DNA of 64,000 bases from Leptoclinus maculatus (taxonomy: Eukaryota; Chordata; Actinopteri; Perciformes; Stichaeidae). The DNA lies in the NCBI GenBank assembly GCA_032191485.1, contig JAVDOI010000043.1:124001-188000 (forward strand), given 5' to 3'. Position numbers and translations under genes: made by a program. The number at the start of each line of letters is the position of its first letter. Position 1 is the stretch's first letter. Below the pieces are notes generated by a model that made no database searches, was not told the DNA's origin, and saw nothing but the letters and a program-made list of their open reading frames with translations. Shown here one piece after another: positions 52,128 to 64,000 of this stretch.

Positions 52128-52257
52128 AGGCACATTTATTAAACCTCTCTTCTGTTGATCTTCTCTGTAACCCAAACGTCGTAGTTATTGATCCATCTGT
52201 TAACCTTTTATATACATTGGACTTTGATCAGGCCTGCTGAAGAGAATTCAAAATAAA

Positions 52258-53000
52258 TATGTTTTTGTCCAGATTTCTCTCACGAACCCAGCCGTGTGAC
52301 CGTGACACTGTAATCCATACAAAGATAATACGGGTAGAGTGGGCCAGTAATGAGCTGAGGAGTCTCCACAGTCTGTTGGAGAGAAAATAAAGCCAAATAC
52401 AGGAATGCAAAGACGACTACAACGTCTCTAAAATACAGCAACCAACCAGCTCCTTGATGTGGAACAACAGTGAGATTCCTCATTACTCCTACAGACTAAA
52501 AGTACATTTTCATCTGCATAACAGATCACACCTGTGTTTTCAGAGACTATGAAAATGAGAAAATACTGGAATGATAATGAAAGCGATATTTGGTCATGAA
52601 TTACAAAGGAAATGTTCTGGTGTTCTATCGGTGAGATGATACCTGGTTAAAGTTCTGTTGGTGCAAAGAGGATCCTCTTACTTTGAGTCACTGGCTGGAT
52701 ACTGTTGAGTTATTTTAAATTGAAAGACTCCGATGTGTATTGAGGATTCAACAATTGGAATTTATTGAGAAATGGGACAATAGATTGCAATTAAGACCCA
52801 TCACCAAGACACCAGTGGAACCATTGAGTAAAGACGGGGACATCTTGAGCTGTATGCTATTTATAGCACTGGCATGACTTCTGTTTGTTCTGTGGTCACT
52901 AAATCACTGAACTGGCAAAATGAAATAAGAGAAGTGTGAAACAGGCCTCTCCCTTGATTGATTGTAATGCAACCACCAACCTGCTCTAAAAGTTATAAAT
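52258..53000. other. intergenic DNA between uchl3 and the LINE fragment
   Basis: No coding or repeat signal recognised apart from the start of the (GAT)n tract at its right edge. Confidence 0.5.
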
Positions 53001-53996
53001 TGATGATGATGATGATGATGATGATATACTTTATTCATCCCCAAGGGGAAATTTGTCTGTGACAGCAGCAAACGAAGTTACACAATAAAATAGAAATATT
53101 AAGTATGGAAAATGCACAATATATACAATATAATAAAATACAATAATAACAGAGCAGGACCTATTCAATTTAAGAAAATGAAGTAATACAAATGCACAGT
53201 ATATAGAATGGTATTAAATTAACTAAGTAGGACAAAATAAACTAAACAGTAGAGCACAAGATCGCCAACAGCAGCAACAGCAGTGTAGCAGTGTTATAGT
53301 CTTGTGTATGATTTGGCCAGATGTGATTTATTATAGAGTCTTATAGCAGAGGACAGGAATGTCCTCCTGTATCTGTCCTTGTGACAGCGGAGCTGGATCA
53401 GTCTGTCCCTGCAGTAGGTGGTGGAGAGGGTGGTCCGGGTGATCCAATATGGATAATAGTTTCTTCAGTGTCCTCCTCTCCACCACCTGTTCCAGATAGT
53501 CTTGTTTGCAGCCAATGATGGAGCCGGCCTTCTTAATCAGTTTATTAAGTCTGTTGGTGTCTCCGGCTCCAATGCTGCTCCCCCAGCAGACTACGGAGAA
53601 GTGAAGTACACTGATCCACAACAGACTGGTAGAACATCTCCAACATCTTGCTGCACACGTTGAAGGATCGAAGTTTCCTCAAGAAAAAGAGTCGACTCAT
53701 CCCCTTCTTGTACACAGCATTAATGTTGGTCTTCCACTTCAGTCTGTTGTCGATGGAGACACCCAGGTACCTGTACTCCTCCACCATGTCCACGTCCTCT
53801 CCCAGAACTCTCAGCGGTTGTGGAGCCGTCGTCTTCCTCCTGAAGTCGACCACCATCTCTCTGGTCTTGGCCACGTTCAGCAGCAGGTGATTTCTACCGG
53901 CCCACTCTACATAGTCCTCCACCACTGCCCTGTACTCCTCCTCCCGTCCGTCCCTTATACACCCGACCACTGCAGAGTCATCGGAGAATTCATCCT
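53001..53996 (-). mobile_element. 5'-truncated, decayed non-LTR retrotransposon (CR1/L2/Rex1-like)
   Basis: Read on the minus strand, a reverse transcriptase C-terminal fragment starts almost at the catalytic box (FSDDSAVVGCIRDG). It continues with LLLNVAKTREMVVDFRRK, YLGVSIDNRLKW and SRLFFLRKLRSFNVCSKMLE. The frame shifts near 53590-53620 and again further on, so it is dead. The 3' end has the fish-LINE-like GGGGATGAATAAAGTAT followed by a (CAT)n tail (53034-53001). The clade name is from memory of related sequences; a repeat-library search would settle it. Confidence 0.8.
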
Positions 53997-54479
53997 AATT
54001 TGACGGAATATTTGTTATATTACATCAGTGGGTTGACGTGGAACCATAATTTATAATTTAACATTGCTGGTCAATGTGGAGCTTATTTGAACCACTCTGT
54101 TTACTTATGGGTTTTTTAATCTATACAATGCATTATATTTTGTCACGTATACTTTTGTATGTATAATTTTAATCTGCAAAGTAATAATTGTTGAATAAAT
54201 GTAGCAGGGTAACATTCATTTCCTTCTGAAATGTAGTGGAGTAGAAATATTCAGTTCAGTCAAGTACAATAGAGTACCTTATTAAATTATATTACCAATT
54301 GATGGAGTTTAAACTGGCAGCAAGTCAGTTCTGGTTTTAGGTCCTGCAGTGCACCGAGCCGCCGCTGGGTGTCGCTGCAGGAGAGCGATTTGTTTTAGGA
54401 GAACGAGCCGAACTTCTCCAAGTAGTGTACCCAAGGACTCCACTTTCTTAACATTTGATGAAACGTGTTACACTCAGCG

Positions 54480-55173
54480 GCCCACAGACTTCAAACTGAT
54501 ACGATGGACCCGAGGACCTGTAACGTGAGACTGAGTTTGTTTGCTGGTTCTGAGTCACATCGCGGTGCTGCAGACTGTAGGTCAGCGGGGAGAAGAACAA
54601 CAAAAGACCCGGGATCAAAATAATCTCTCAGAGAGGGGAAATAACGCGCCAACTCAAGCGTGCGTTCACCTGGAAGCCGCTCAAAAGGACCCGTGGGTGG
54701 TCCCCCCCCCCCCCCTCAGTCACGGCCTCATGCATGCTTAAACTTAACCCAGAAGTGAATCTCTCTCCTGTCAGGGACGAAGTGAGCCCGGAGTCGGACT
54801 GTGGAGATCTCGTCTGATCGCTGTGAAACTCTACCCAGAAGAGAAACGCGCCACAGGCGCGCGGGATGAAAGGACAGGTAAGCCCGAGGTGATGCAAAGG
54901 CAGCTCCGCGTCGCGGTTCCACCTTGCATTCAGGCACAGCGACGGGCTGGGTGGAAACGAACAATAGGAGGCATTTCTCATGAATGAGTAGTGTGATTAC
55001 ACGTTTTACCGGTGAAGCTCTAGATCGCTTGACGAGTTTTTGTTTTGTTTGTTAAGTGCGTGCGTTGTGTCTGCTTGTTTGGACTGGCCCACATTTGATG
55101 TCACCGGACTTCGTATGCGGGGAACTGTAAGGAACCCATTCGGCCCCGCCGGTGCACACAACAGGTCGCTGTG
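54480..55173 (+). promoter_or_regulatory. lmo7: lmo7 upstream region with possible alternative first exon
   Basis: The region before the lmo7 ATG is moderately CpG-rich. It includes an ATG at 54866 followed by three codons and a strong donor, GGACAG|GTAAGC (exon end 54877). Spliced to lmo7 exon 2 this would stay in frame (MKGQ-AVTKK). It may equally be a 5' UTR exon or chance. A poly(C) run lies at 54703-54715. Confidence 0.25.
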
Positions 55174-57894
55174 ATGGAGTGGCGCGAGCAGTCCGCGATC
55201 AGCTGCGACGAAGCCTACGTGGAGGCGCAGAGATGGATCGAGGTGAGTAAAACCGTTTTCTTTTATTTAAACTCTCGAAACACCTTTCTTCACAGATACT
55301 GACAGCTTTGGAAATCAGAATAGGCAAAGTGCTTGTGATCGCCATGGCAAAACAGGTGTTTTTGTGTGGATTTGTTTTCTGTTTAAAGACGTTTTAAAGT
55401 GGCTGCTGTGAGATTTAAAGCTGAGGTTTACTTTCCTAAACTTCCCCGATTTAAAGCCCGCTTGGGGTTTATATAGCTCAGCTGCTGAACCACAAGAGTT
55501 CCCAAATAACAGTAACCTGGAACACCAGATTCATGGAGGCATGTGTCACCTTTGACCTCTCCTCAGGTATACTAGAGTGGAAGTGTATCATTTCAGCCAC
55601 TTGAAACCGTGTCTTTAAACCACTCCAAGCCTTAGCCATGTCCTATTTGACCCCATTCATCATGATCATTGTTTTCACACTGCTTGCTTTTTATCAGATC
55701 TTGATTAACCTGCTCATCAGTTTCTCTGATGTTCATCCCAGAGTTTCTCTTTGAGACCGTGAGAAATGCAGCAGAGCAATTAAGAAAAACCTTCTATGAG
55801 TGATCTATGAATCATAGCTATTTTACCACACGTCTGCTGTAAGAAAAGATCAACCCGGAGTCATGAATCGACTGGGTTTAGGGTTCCCACCTTGTTTATG
55901 ACACTATATATATATATATATATAGAACACTTAAATTGTTACTCCATGTGTCAGTAATGAATCAGAAATTAAAAATAGCAGTCACACTTTATGGCTCGTG
56001 TGCTATTTATGACCATTTCTGTAAAACACGCCATGCATTTAGAGTAGAGGTTTCAACAAGTGATTACTTCTCTGTGTCAAAAAGCTACTTTAATGATCAT
56101 AAAGTTTCCTCTTTTCAAAATGCAAAAAAACTACCCACCAGCCCTTTAAAAACAAGTCTCATTTATTCCCCAAATGTCAAATCATTTAAAGTTTCCACTC
56201 AACCGCCAGCCAGACTCTCATTCTTTCTTTCTTTCTCTCTCTCTCTTTTTACAAGCGGGTGAAATTATGTTTCCTGATCTCGCAAATTCTCTTCCCAGCA
56301 GGGTGGCGAGGAGCCGCTGGAGGGGCTGCAACTAAACAAATATTGTTCTAATTTCACGAGGGGGGTGAATCTGAATTCTTCCGATGTGACATCAGTGTCT
56401 CTCGCGCTCACACACTGGCCCATTGTCGCGGGTTACCTCGTGCTCCGTGGTGGGGGCATGATCTCAGGCAGGGGGCAGAGGGATTAGGGGGGGGGGGGGG
56501 GGGTGAGCAGGAAGCAAGTGGAAAAGGTAAAAGGTGCAGGCCGAGTGTGTTAACAGTGTAGGCATGAGAGGGGTTTTGGCGTAATGGAAACAAGTACGCA
56601 GAGATTCTGGCACACTTGACCCTCCGAGGCGAAGTTTTGTGGCTCTTGGATTCTGCCACTGAATGATTAACAAACTGCTCGGGCTTCATGGCGCTTTAAA
56701 CAGAGGCATGTGTGCACGGCGAGGTTGGTGGTATTGTTAAAAAAAAACTAGACTAAATGGTCTGGAGCCTGTCACATGGACACATTCCTGCATTAGCTGC
56801 TGCCATGGCTGTGAACAGAGCCAGCGCCGGCCGCTGCGTCCTACAACCGCAGGGCCCGGCGGAATAATAGAGGTCCTTGTTAATTGAATAGGAGAGGCCG
56901 TGTAAGTGTTGACGAGCAGGAACAAGTGGCAGTGTTTGTGCAACTTACAGGTCAGAAGATCATGCTTATAAACACAAACGCAGTCTGTTATGAACACAAG
57001 TTACCAATCTAATAACTCTTTTATTAGACGTCATCTGTTCCAGTGCTTTTCATGGTTTCAGAATAAAAGGTTGATAAATGAACGCTGATGTCCCGACGAC
57101 GTCGATGGCGTCGTCACCGACGGCTCCTGCACTGGTGGACGCATCTTGAGTCGGATCCCCGAAATATGCGGACAGTGTAGTTGCCCTCTGACGACCCACG
57201 CGCCTGTCCTCTGCAGAAGGATTTTTAGGAACAATTAGTGGAGGGGGGTGCATCCGCACAAACCTTGAGTACCAATTTGCCTCAGTGCCCCGCATGAATA
57301 AACAATAGTTGTGGTCAGTTCCTCTGATTGTGTGTGTTCTACCGAGACATTATTCTTGGGTTCATTGCAATAATACTGATAATAATTCATTTCACGCATG
57401 CATCGGAGCACCTTAAGAGCCCCAACGGAATTCTGAGGACCACATTCTTGAGGGGAGCGACGGTGGAGTTTGCGGCAAGCTGTTTTGTTTTTTTAAATCT
57501 CCACCGTTGAATCAGAGCAGCAGTATGTTGGTTCAGATTAGGGGTCCAACAGGAAGGGGGGGGGGGGGGGATCTGAGGGCAGTTAATACCTCTGATGATG
57601 ACGATATAGAGGAGAAACCTGCTCTGTTACGGCTCAGCGCGAGCTTCTGTGGGTGGGCCCCACCTTCCACACAAGGACGGGGAGATAATATGAGATAATA
57701 TGAGATAATATCTTGATCATCACATTCACTCCGTTTCTTTTCCTATCAAACACCTTCAGTGAGCTCCAGTGAAACAGGGAACATGTTTGACACCGTTTCC
57801 ACCTGTATTGTTTGTTTGCGTACACGAATCCCAGCCGCACCCAAAGAACAGCAGGGGTCAGGATTTCATATGCTAACTGCACTGTGAACTTTGT

Positions 57895-57934
<40 letters not shown>

Positions 57935-60900
57935 TTTGCAGCTTCGCCCGTCTGTCTGTGTTCCCTGTATTGAAGGAGGAGCAGGTAACAAGAATGTCCC
58001 GACGATGGCTTGATGGCATTGTGTAAAGACAGTGTGTCAGAATCTCTCTCCTCTATTACAGAATGTGTCTAATTCCCTTGGAATGATGGGTATTTGAGGC
58101 CAGCTCAGGTTACCCAGGGTGTGGTCAGAGGTGTAGCAGGACTTTGTGTGAAACAATAAAATAATAATAGTGTAATACAGTCAGTCTGTATTGCTCCGGT
58201 TTCTCCTTCCGAAAAATGACGGCCTGTACTTAGCTGTGCCAGTAATTGTCCCAGCTTTTGTCCCTTTCCCTTCAAAGGGAAAAGGCACATCTGACCAATT
58301 TGGTTTGTCAGACCCGTTTGACTTGTTTTGCCTCGTGTGTGCGTGTGCGTGTGTGTGTGTGTGTGTGCGTGTGTGTGTGTGCGTGCGTGTGTGTGTGTGC
58401 GTGTGTGTGTGCTTTGGTTAATGGCAGCTGTCTTGTATTACTGTACTTACAGTGTAATAGCCTATATGTGTGCTCATCTGCCCTGTTGGTAACGTAAATT
58501 AAAGACTTAAAGTCAGACACATGGCGGTGCGTAAGGTCAGTGAAGGGTTTTTCATAATGCATCAGTAGTCTCGGGTTGTTTGTTTGACTGGGATCATTTA
58601 GCGTAATATCTCAGAAACTGGTTTCAGTGTAACGTGTGATTAGTGTTTGGGACGGATCCAGATCTAGGAGGTCTCAAAATGTTTTCCACACATTGCAAAG
58701 CATTTCTGAGCATTTCTGAGCATTTCTTTTGCTACTTCTGTATTATCTACAATGCAAACATTGCATGCACCCATGCATACATGTCTTCTTTTTCCAATGC
58801 ACATCCAGATTTTTAAAAGCTATGAATATAATATATATAAAAGATAATAAAATATAGACGATTGTGCAGAACTGGTAGAAGTATTCACTCTAATTGTGTT
58901 GTGATTTGTGTCGGATTTAGCAGCTCAGGTGCTGATTTGTCAAGACGTTGCTGGTGGAAAAATTCAGGAAGTTTGTGTTAGGGAGTGGTCATCAGCGTGA
59001 CTTTGATATCCGATAACAACGTATGAAAACATTAAAAAAAACAATATCATTATTGCCTTTTAAAGGAAATACAGATTGCATGAATGAAAGGCTACAATTG
59101 TATGTGTTGTGTTTAAAATCCAGGATGTTTGTCTCAGTGTGTCTACTGCATGTGCATGCAATCGGCATAATGAGTCTTGGTGTTCCACGCAGTGGTGGTT
59201 TGAGATCATGGGAAAGGCATGAGGCTGCAACACAGCGCTCCAGATGCTCCCGTAGCCTTGCGGTCTTTGGGCAGCCTGGCTCCAGCACAGTTTTAGCGCA
59301 GCTCTCCAGTTTACCAGCGACTTTTAGCACCGAAGTGAGGAGAAGGGTGAGTCTCCCGAGGAATACCTGAAGGACCGCGAGACTCAACTCTGTCCCGGAG
59401 ACACTGTAGGAACTCAAAGGAAATACCTCTCACTTCCTCTGCTACTGTTCTCAACATCCTACCTTTCTTCTCCAGCCTCCCCACCCCATTCACACACAAA
59501 CACACACACACTAACCCCCGCCTCCTATCCTCACCCAGCCCCTCTCGCTATTTCGCTCACTGTTTTTGTATCCCTTTTTTTTCTTTTTCTTTTTTTCCAG
59601 GCAGTAACCAAGAAAAGATTCGGGAGCGACGACTTCCGATCAGCGCTGGAGAATGGAGTTCTGCTGTGTGAGTAAGTACTTTCCCCGAGCGTCTCTCTCT
59701 CGACCCATTCATTCCTGTGGAAGTCCTCCTGCTCTCCTCCAGGTTCTGCACCCAAGCGTAAGTGTTGCTGATATTTCCCAGGCGGACTCCCTACCGGGCC
59801 GCTGTTTGTTTGTCAGCCACATGAAGTGAGCCAGACAGTGTTTCCAGACAGCACAATGGGGCTTGCATTGTGTGGTCATTTGATGCCTCCGGTGTCGGAT
59901 CTGCCCTCTGTGGAACTGTTTGAGGATGCGAAGCGTGATCTATTTCAAGAGGAGTTTGTGTTTGACAGATGTTGCAGATCTGTTGAGTGCCTTCCTTTAC
60001 TTTAATGAGAAGCCGTGTAGTGAGTGGAGAGAGTTCTGATGATCAATGCCATAGACTGTATATAAGAAGTGGACATAGTCACACATTGGTTTGTGGACGT
60101 TTTGAAGCCATGAATTCTGCGTTTTTGGCCGTCACCATCTTGGATTTCAGAGACGCCGTGTACGTCTCTGTCAATCACAGTAGCCCCGCCCTAAAGCATC
60201 CCCTGCTTTATGGTCTGTTTGACTCTAAATGGACCATAATGTACTCAATGAACATCATGCTGTAGTGAAGAAGACTTGAAACTAGAGATTGAGACCATAA
60301 ACTCATGTTTACAATGTTTACTGAGGTAATAAATCAAGAGAGAAGTAGAGTCATTTTCTCATAGACTTCCATACAACCAGAGGAGTCGCCTCCTGCTGGC
60401 CATTAGAAAGAATGCAAGTTAAAGGCACTTCAGCATTGGCTTCACTTTTCAGAAGCGAAAGTTGCCGCCTGATCTACGCAGAATTGTCTTTTGCATCGAT
60501 TCACCGACTGCTCTGCTAAGAGTTGTGGCTTCTCTCAGATCAGTGATGTGTTTGTGTGTGTGTGTGTGTGAGATAGGGTTAGCATCATGTCCCTTTTTAC
60601 ACATTGGTGTGTGTGTGTGTGTGTGTGGGCCGCCCCGGTGGATGGACACAGAGATGTGATTTGCATGCATCAGCGGGAAGCTGTAATTACCAGCGGCCCA
60701 TGCAGAATCTTTCTAAACCTCAATCAGCATCGTTTAAAGGAGAAAGCCCCTCATTCTGCTGATCCGGGCCTGACTCCACTGATTGCTGCGTGGAGACGCT
60801 TTGGCTCCTCGGGGGGGGGGGGGCTGTCCGTTTCTCTCAGCGCGAGGAAAAGGTGGGCCGAGATTACAACCGCTTTCACCTAGATACTCGGCCTCCGTTC

Positions 60901-62120
60901 CCATTGTGTTGTGGTTATCACAGCTGCTCGGAGAGGAATGTTTAGCGGGTCGCACACATGATTACATCCTACTTGGCTTACAGTGTGTGTTATCTGATGA
61001 CACATCACTGCTTTCTATTGTTTCACCGCTAAATGACTGATTTAAAATCACATTCCCGTTGCATTCTTTCTCTGCATCTATTGTCAACCCATACAAAATA
61101 CCCCCCCCCACCCCTCAGTCTGTCTGCTGTACTGAGAGCAGAAGACACACTTTAACACTTTAACATGTGTTCCTTTTCTTAATACAACAACAGAAAGATA
61201 TTTGCATAAAAAAACAAAGGACCAAATATGAAACATGTTGCAGAGATTAAAAACCCAACAGCATATGAAGTTAATATTAGTTGAACAATCCTATCCATGC
61301 ATCTGTAATGACAATCCAATAAATCATGTGACAATATAACACTGAAAGGAGCCTTTCTGCACACCAGCGCGATTATGCTATGAGTTCAAGCTGCAACGAT
61401 AGCTCAATCAATCGGCAACTATTTTTGATAATCGATTGATTGTTTGAGCCGCTTTTATTCTTTTCATTCTCAAATGGGAGAATGTGCAGCTGTTTAATTT
61501 CTTGCATTGTGGTAAATTGAATCATTTTAGGGTTTTGACTGTTGGTTGGACAAAACAAGACATTTGAGGACATTGCCATGAGCTCTTATTGTGACAGGCA
61601 TTGCTAATTCCTCTGCTATTTTACTTGTGAATGTAAGACTTGCACCTGTAAAGAAATGTACACTGTGGCATTGCTTCTTTTCTTAGTAGTAAAAGTATTT
61701 TTTGACCTCTTGGACTAAAGGAACCCTTTGAAAAGCACCATCATCTATGAAAACCCATAGCAGTTTCCCTGAGCGGGTCTGTGGTGATGCCTGTTTGTTT
61801 GGGGTTGTTCCAGCAGAGGGTATGTTTCAGGAGCCGGCCCAGCGTGTTTACATCACGGTGCACCACGAGCCATTTACTAAACCGAAGCCAGGTGGCCGCC
61901 ATTAAACAAAGTCGTAAACACACAACACAGAGACTTTGCAACACGTTTTGTTCGTTCCTTGTTAGTGAGACCAGACTAGCCAATGACCGAGTGCTTTCAC
62001 TTACCCTCTTCCTTTCCCTGATGTTGTCCCTCTCTTTCTTTTGCTCGCAGTCTGATCAACAAGATCAAGCCCGGTCTCATCAGGAGGGTTAACAGGCTGC
62101 CCACACCTATCGCTGGACTG
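55174..62120 (+). CDS. lmo7: LIM domain only protein 7, 5' part (first three coding exons; gene continues past the window)
   Basis: LMO7 is a calponin-homology/PDZ/LIM protein at adherens junctions and actin. Exons: 55174-55242 (MEWREQSAISCDEAYVEAQR...), 59601-59671 (AVTKKRFGSDDFRSALENGV...) and 62051-62120 (LINKIKPGLIRRVNRLPTPI...). Phases 0-2-0 agree; GA|T at the second junction restores the family's CDLINK. Together they give 70 residues covering the start of the CH domain. The next expected exon (DNI...FLxxC) is not found before 64000, so intron 3 is at least 1.9 kb. The paralogue LIMCH1 has a very similar N-terminus; placement next to uchl3 decides for LMO7. Which teleost duplicate this is cannot be told. 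Confidence 0.9.
57900..57931. repeat. (TG)n microsatellite
   Basis: About 16 perfect units in lmo7 intron 1. Confidence 0.9.
58336..58412. repeat. (GT)n with GCGT interruptions
   Basis: Compound GT/GC array in lmo7 intron 1. Smaller GT tracts at 60554-60571 and 60608-60628 lie in intron 2. Confidence 0.9.
60048..60475. repeat. interspersed repeat, longest copy in window
   Basis: Begins ATAGACTGTATATAAGAAGT and ends near GCGAAAGTTGCCGCCTGAT. Shorter relatives occur at 26331-26550 and 32415-32530. All share ACAACCAGAGGAGTCGCC and CTGCTGGCCA. This family is common in fish genomes, but I cannot assign a transposon class from the ends. It lies in lmo7 intron 2. Confidence 0.65.
61386..61583. repeat. 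interspersed repeat (TTGATAATCGATTGATTGTT family)
   Basis: Contains AGCTGCAACGAT, TTTGATAATCGATTGATTG, TTTGACTGTTGGTTGGACAA and AACAAGACATTTGAGGACAT, the order seen in a widespread teleost repeat. A weaker relative (GGGCTGCCACTAACGGTTGA) is at 50350-50435 in uchl3 intron 4. Confidence 0.6.
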
Positions 62121-64000
62121 GTAAGTCTCTTTTTATTCAGCTTAAATGTGAGGCATAGGGCATTGCATGTACATTGGGTTTAAGTGGAGGTGCTCGTGAA
62201 TAGGGTTCAATATTTAACTAATAGATATCTCCATTAAACTGCCCCAGCTGATTACTAACAATAAGGGAATTCAGTTTTCCGAAACTGTCTGTTTCAGTAT
62301 GCAAATGAGGCATTATCTTATCAAATATGAGCTAATCTGCATACATTTCCAGAACAGAAATCTGGCCTTTGAATGAAGTTAGAGTCAAAGGTTTTTACAG
62401 AGGGAAGTTTGTATCACTTCCTAAATAAGAAAATACTGTCAACAGCCATTCAAAAAGCCATCGTGGCATCAAGTAGAGATGTCTGGCTCAGAGTCGGAGA
62501 CAAATGTAATAATTTAGAGGAAACCCAAATGCTGCATAGAAAATTCAAAATGGCTGACTTCCTGTTGGCTTTGCGGTATCGTTTCTTTTTAAGTCTGGAC
62601 ATGATATATATGCCTGCCAAATACCATACATTTACTTTAGAGGACTGTTCTATACATTTAGAACAGTTACATATGGGACAATAGGGTCAAATATGTTGAA
62701 TGTTCTGAAAGAAAACAAGCAAAATGGCCCAAAATCTCAAAACTGATCAGTGCACGAAAGCAACTATGTTTGTACCTGGGGTGTCTCCCCTCAAAGGGTA
62801 CATATCCTCAACAGCTCGTCTTAGTTTCCTTCGTACGCGGTTTTGTCTCCTGTTACGACTGATGTACAAATGCTCAAGCAGCAGTTGAGCTGACTGGCGA
62901 CAGGTCTGAGGCACGGCTGCCAATGAGAGCGAGGTGTTTGCCTCAGTGACTTGTCGCTCCTCATATCCGTCCGCACTAATAAGTTCGGCGAACGCGGAGC
63001 TGCTTGAAAGGCCACTGGCCGCATTTGAGCGCACCCTAAATATGATGTCTGCCATGCTTGAGGCTGCGTTCAATCAAAGTCATTTCAGACAGAAAAGTCT
63101 TTGTGCCGGTGAGGATAATTAGGTTTTTGATTGAGTGACGGGAGGTCAGACGAGGGCAGAGCTCGGCTCACGTAACATCAGTGCTTTCAAACCTTTTCAC
63201 CTTTTAGACCCGGCCATGTCTTCACATTGAGGCAGCTCGTGGCAGAGGCCTTTTGGCCCACAGTGGAGTAAATGTTTTGGGAGTGTCTGCACACAAGTGC
63301 TCGGGAAGTAGAGGGTTGAAAACCCTACCTTAAACCCATCCTTCACAAAGCTCTCTCTTGTGGGAGTAATTGGGTCCAGCTGTCTGGAGGAATTACAGAG
63401 AACCCCAACCTTAACCCAGCCAGTCTGAGTGTACGGCGGTGGGCTCAGTAACGCTCAACATGTTTGGCAAGACGATGACAAGTAGAAGAAACAGACCGGC
63501 ATTCATGCTCGACGTCAACAGTAAACACAGTACTTGCGTTAACAAACACTGTGCCGTCATATGTGTGATATGACATGAATCAAATGTACTGCCGGTTTGC
63601 TCTGGACCGTTAGTAGTACAACTGGCTGGACACCTGCGGAGGTAATGCGCTACAGTGTGTCCTCCGTCGGCAGCGTCGGTGTGGTATTTCCGAGCACTTG
63701 GACAAAAACCCGAAACCACCTGATCATAAATTCTCCAGCGAATGTGAAGGCTCCCGGTTGGCCCGCGGCGATCAGTTACTGCCAACCACATGGAGAAAAG
63801 GGAGAGCTCTCCAAAAAACAAACATTACTCACTCTCTCTCACTCTGCTGCGTGAGAAAGGATCACACTTTTCCTCCCAAAGTATTCAGGTAGTGTCTCTC
63901 ATCTCCATGAATAATACCGTGAGGAGGAGGCTCTACGGGTCAATGAAACATCCCCGGTTTATAACTGACACCAAGACAAGGATTTTTTGCTTTACAAGTT
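62121..64000 (+). other. lmo7: lmo7 intron 3, partial
   Basis: Begins with the donor CTG|GTAAGT and runs to the window edge. No following CH-domain exon was found and no repeat of note. Confidence 0.6.

Noticed and set aside
62121..64000. Fourth lmo7 coding exon
   Set aside because: No sequence encoding the expected continuation of the CH domain with splice sites was found, so the gene is reported as cut by the window edge.

Overview
This is vertebrate nuclear DNA, almost certainly from a ray-finned (teleost) fish. Genes are split into many short exons with GT-AG introns. Dinucleotide microsatellites, hAT-type DNA transposons and fish-style interspersed repeats are dense. Four protein-coding genes are recognisable: tbc1d4 (-), commd6 (-), uchl3 (+) and the 5' part of lmo7 (+). 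The same order and orientation (TBC1D4-COMMD6-UCHL3-LMO7) occurs on human chromosome 13q22, so the window is a conserved syntenic block. I read the exon structures directly, checking splice signals and frame continuity across every junction. The species cannot be named from this evidence.

Layout. 1-10.5 kb: intergenic DNA downstream of tbc1d4, rich in (CA)n/(GT)n arrays, with a hAT element nested in another hAT element (7.57-9.50 kb). 10.5-13.3 kb: probable tbc1d4 3' UTR. 13.3-39.1 kb: tbc1d4, 23 coding exons, 1261 predicted residues; its introns carry a second, inverted copy of the inner hAT element (30.3-31.4 kb), other repeats and several long microsatellites. 42.2-44.6 kb: commd6, 7 coding exons, 199 residues. 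44.6-48.3 kb: intergenic, with a 36-bp-period satellite and an 18-bp minisatellite flanked by inverted repeats. 48.3-51.5 kb: uchl3, 9 coding exons, 230 residues, including a 12-nt exon. 53.0-54.0 kb: a decayed non-LTR retrotransposon fragment. 55.2 kb to the right edge: the first three coding exons of lmo7 (70 residues, start of the calponin-homology domain); the gene runs out of the window.

The genes do not form a pathway. tbc1d4 encodes an insulin/Akt-regulated Rab GAP, commd6 a COMM-domain subunit of the Commander/CCC assembly, uchl3 a ubiquitin/NEDD8 C-terminal hydrolase, and lmo7 an actin/junction-associated protein. I found no new gene system. The most unusual items are structural: the nested and inverted hAT copies with intact target-site duplications, the minisatellite inside inverted repeats, and a (GT)n tract that replaces the usual polypyrimidine tract at one tbc1d4 splice acceptor.
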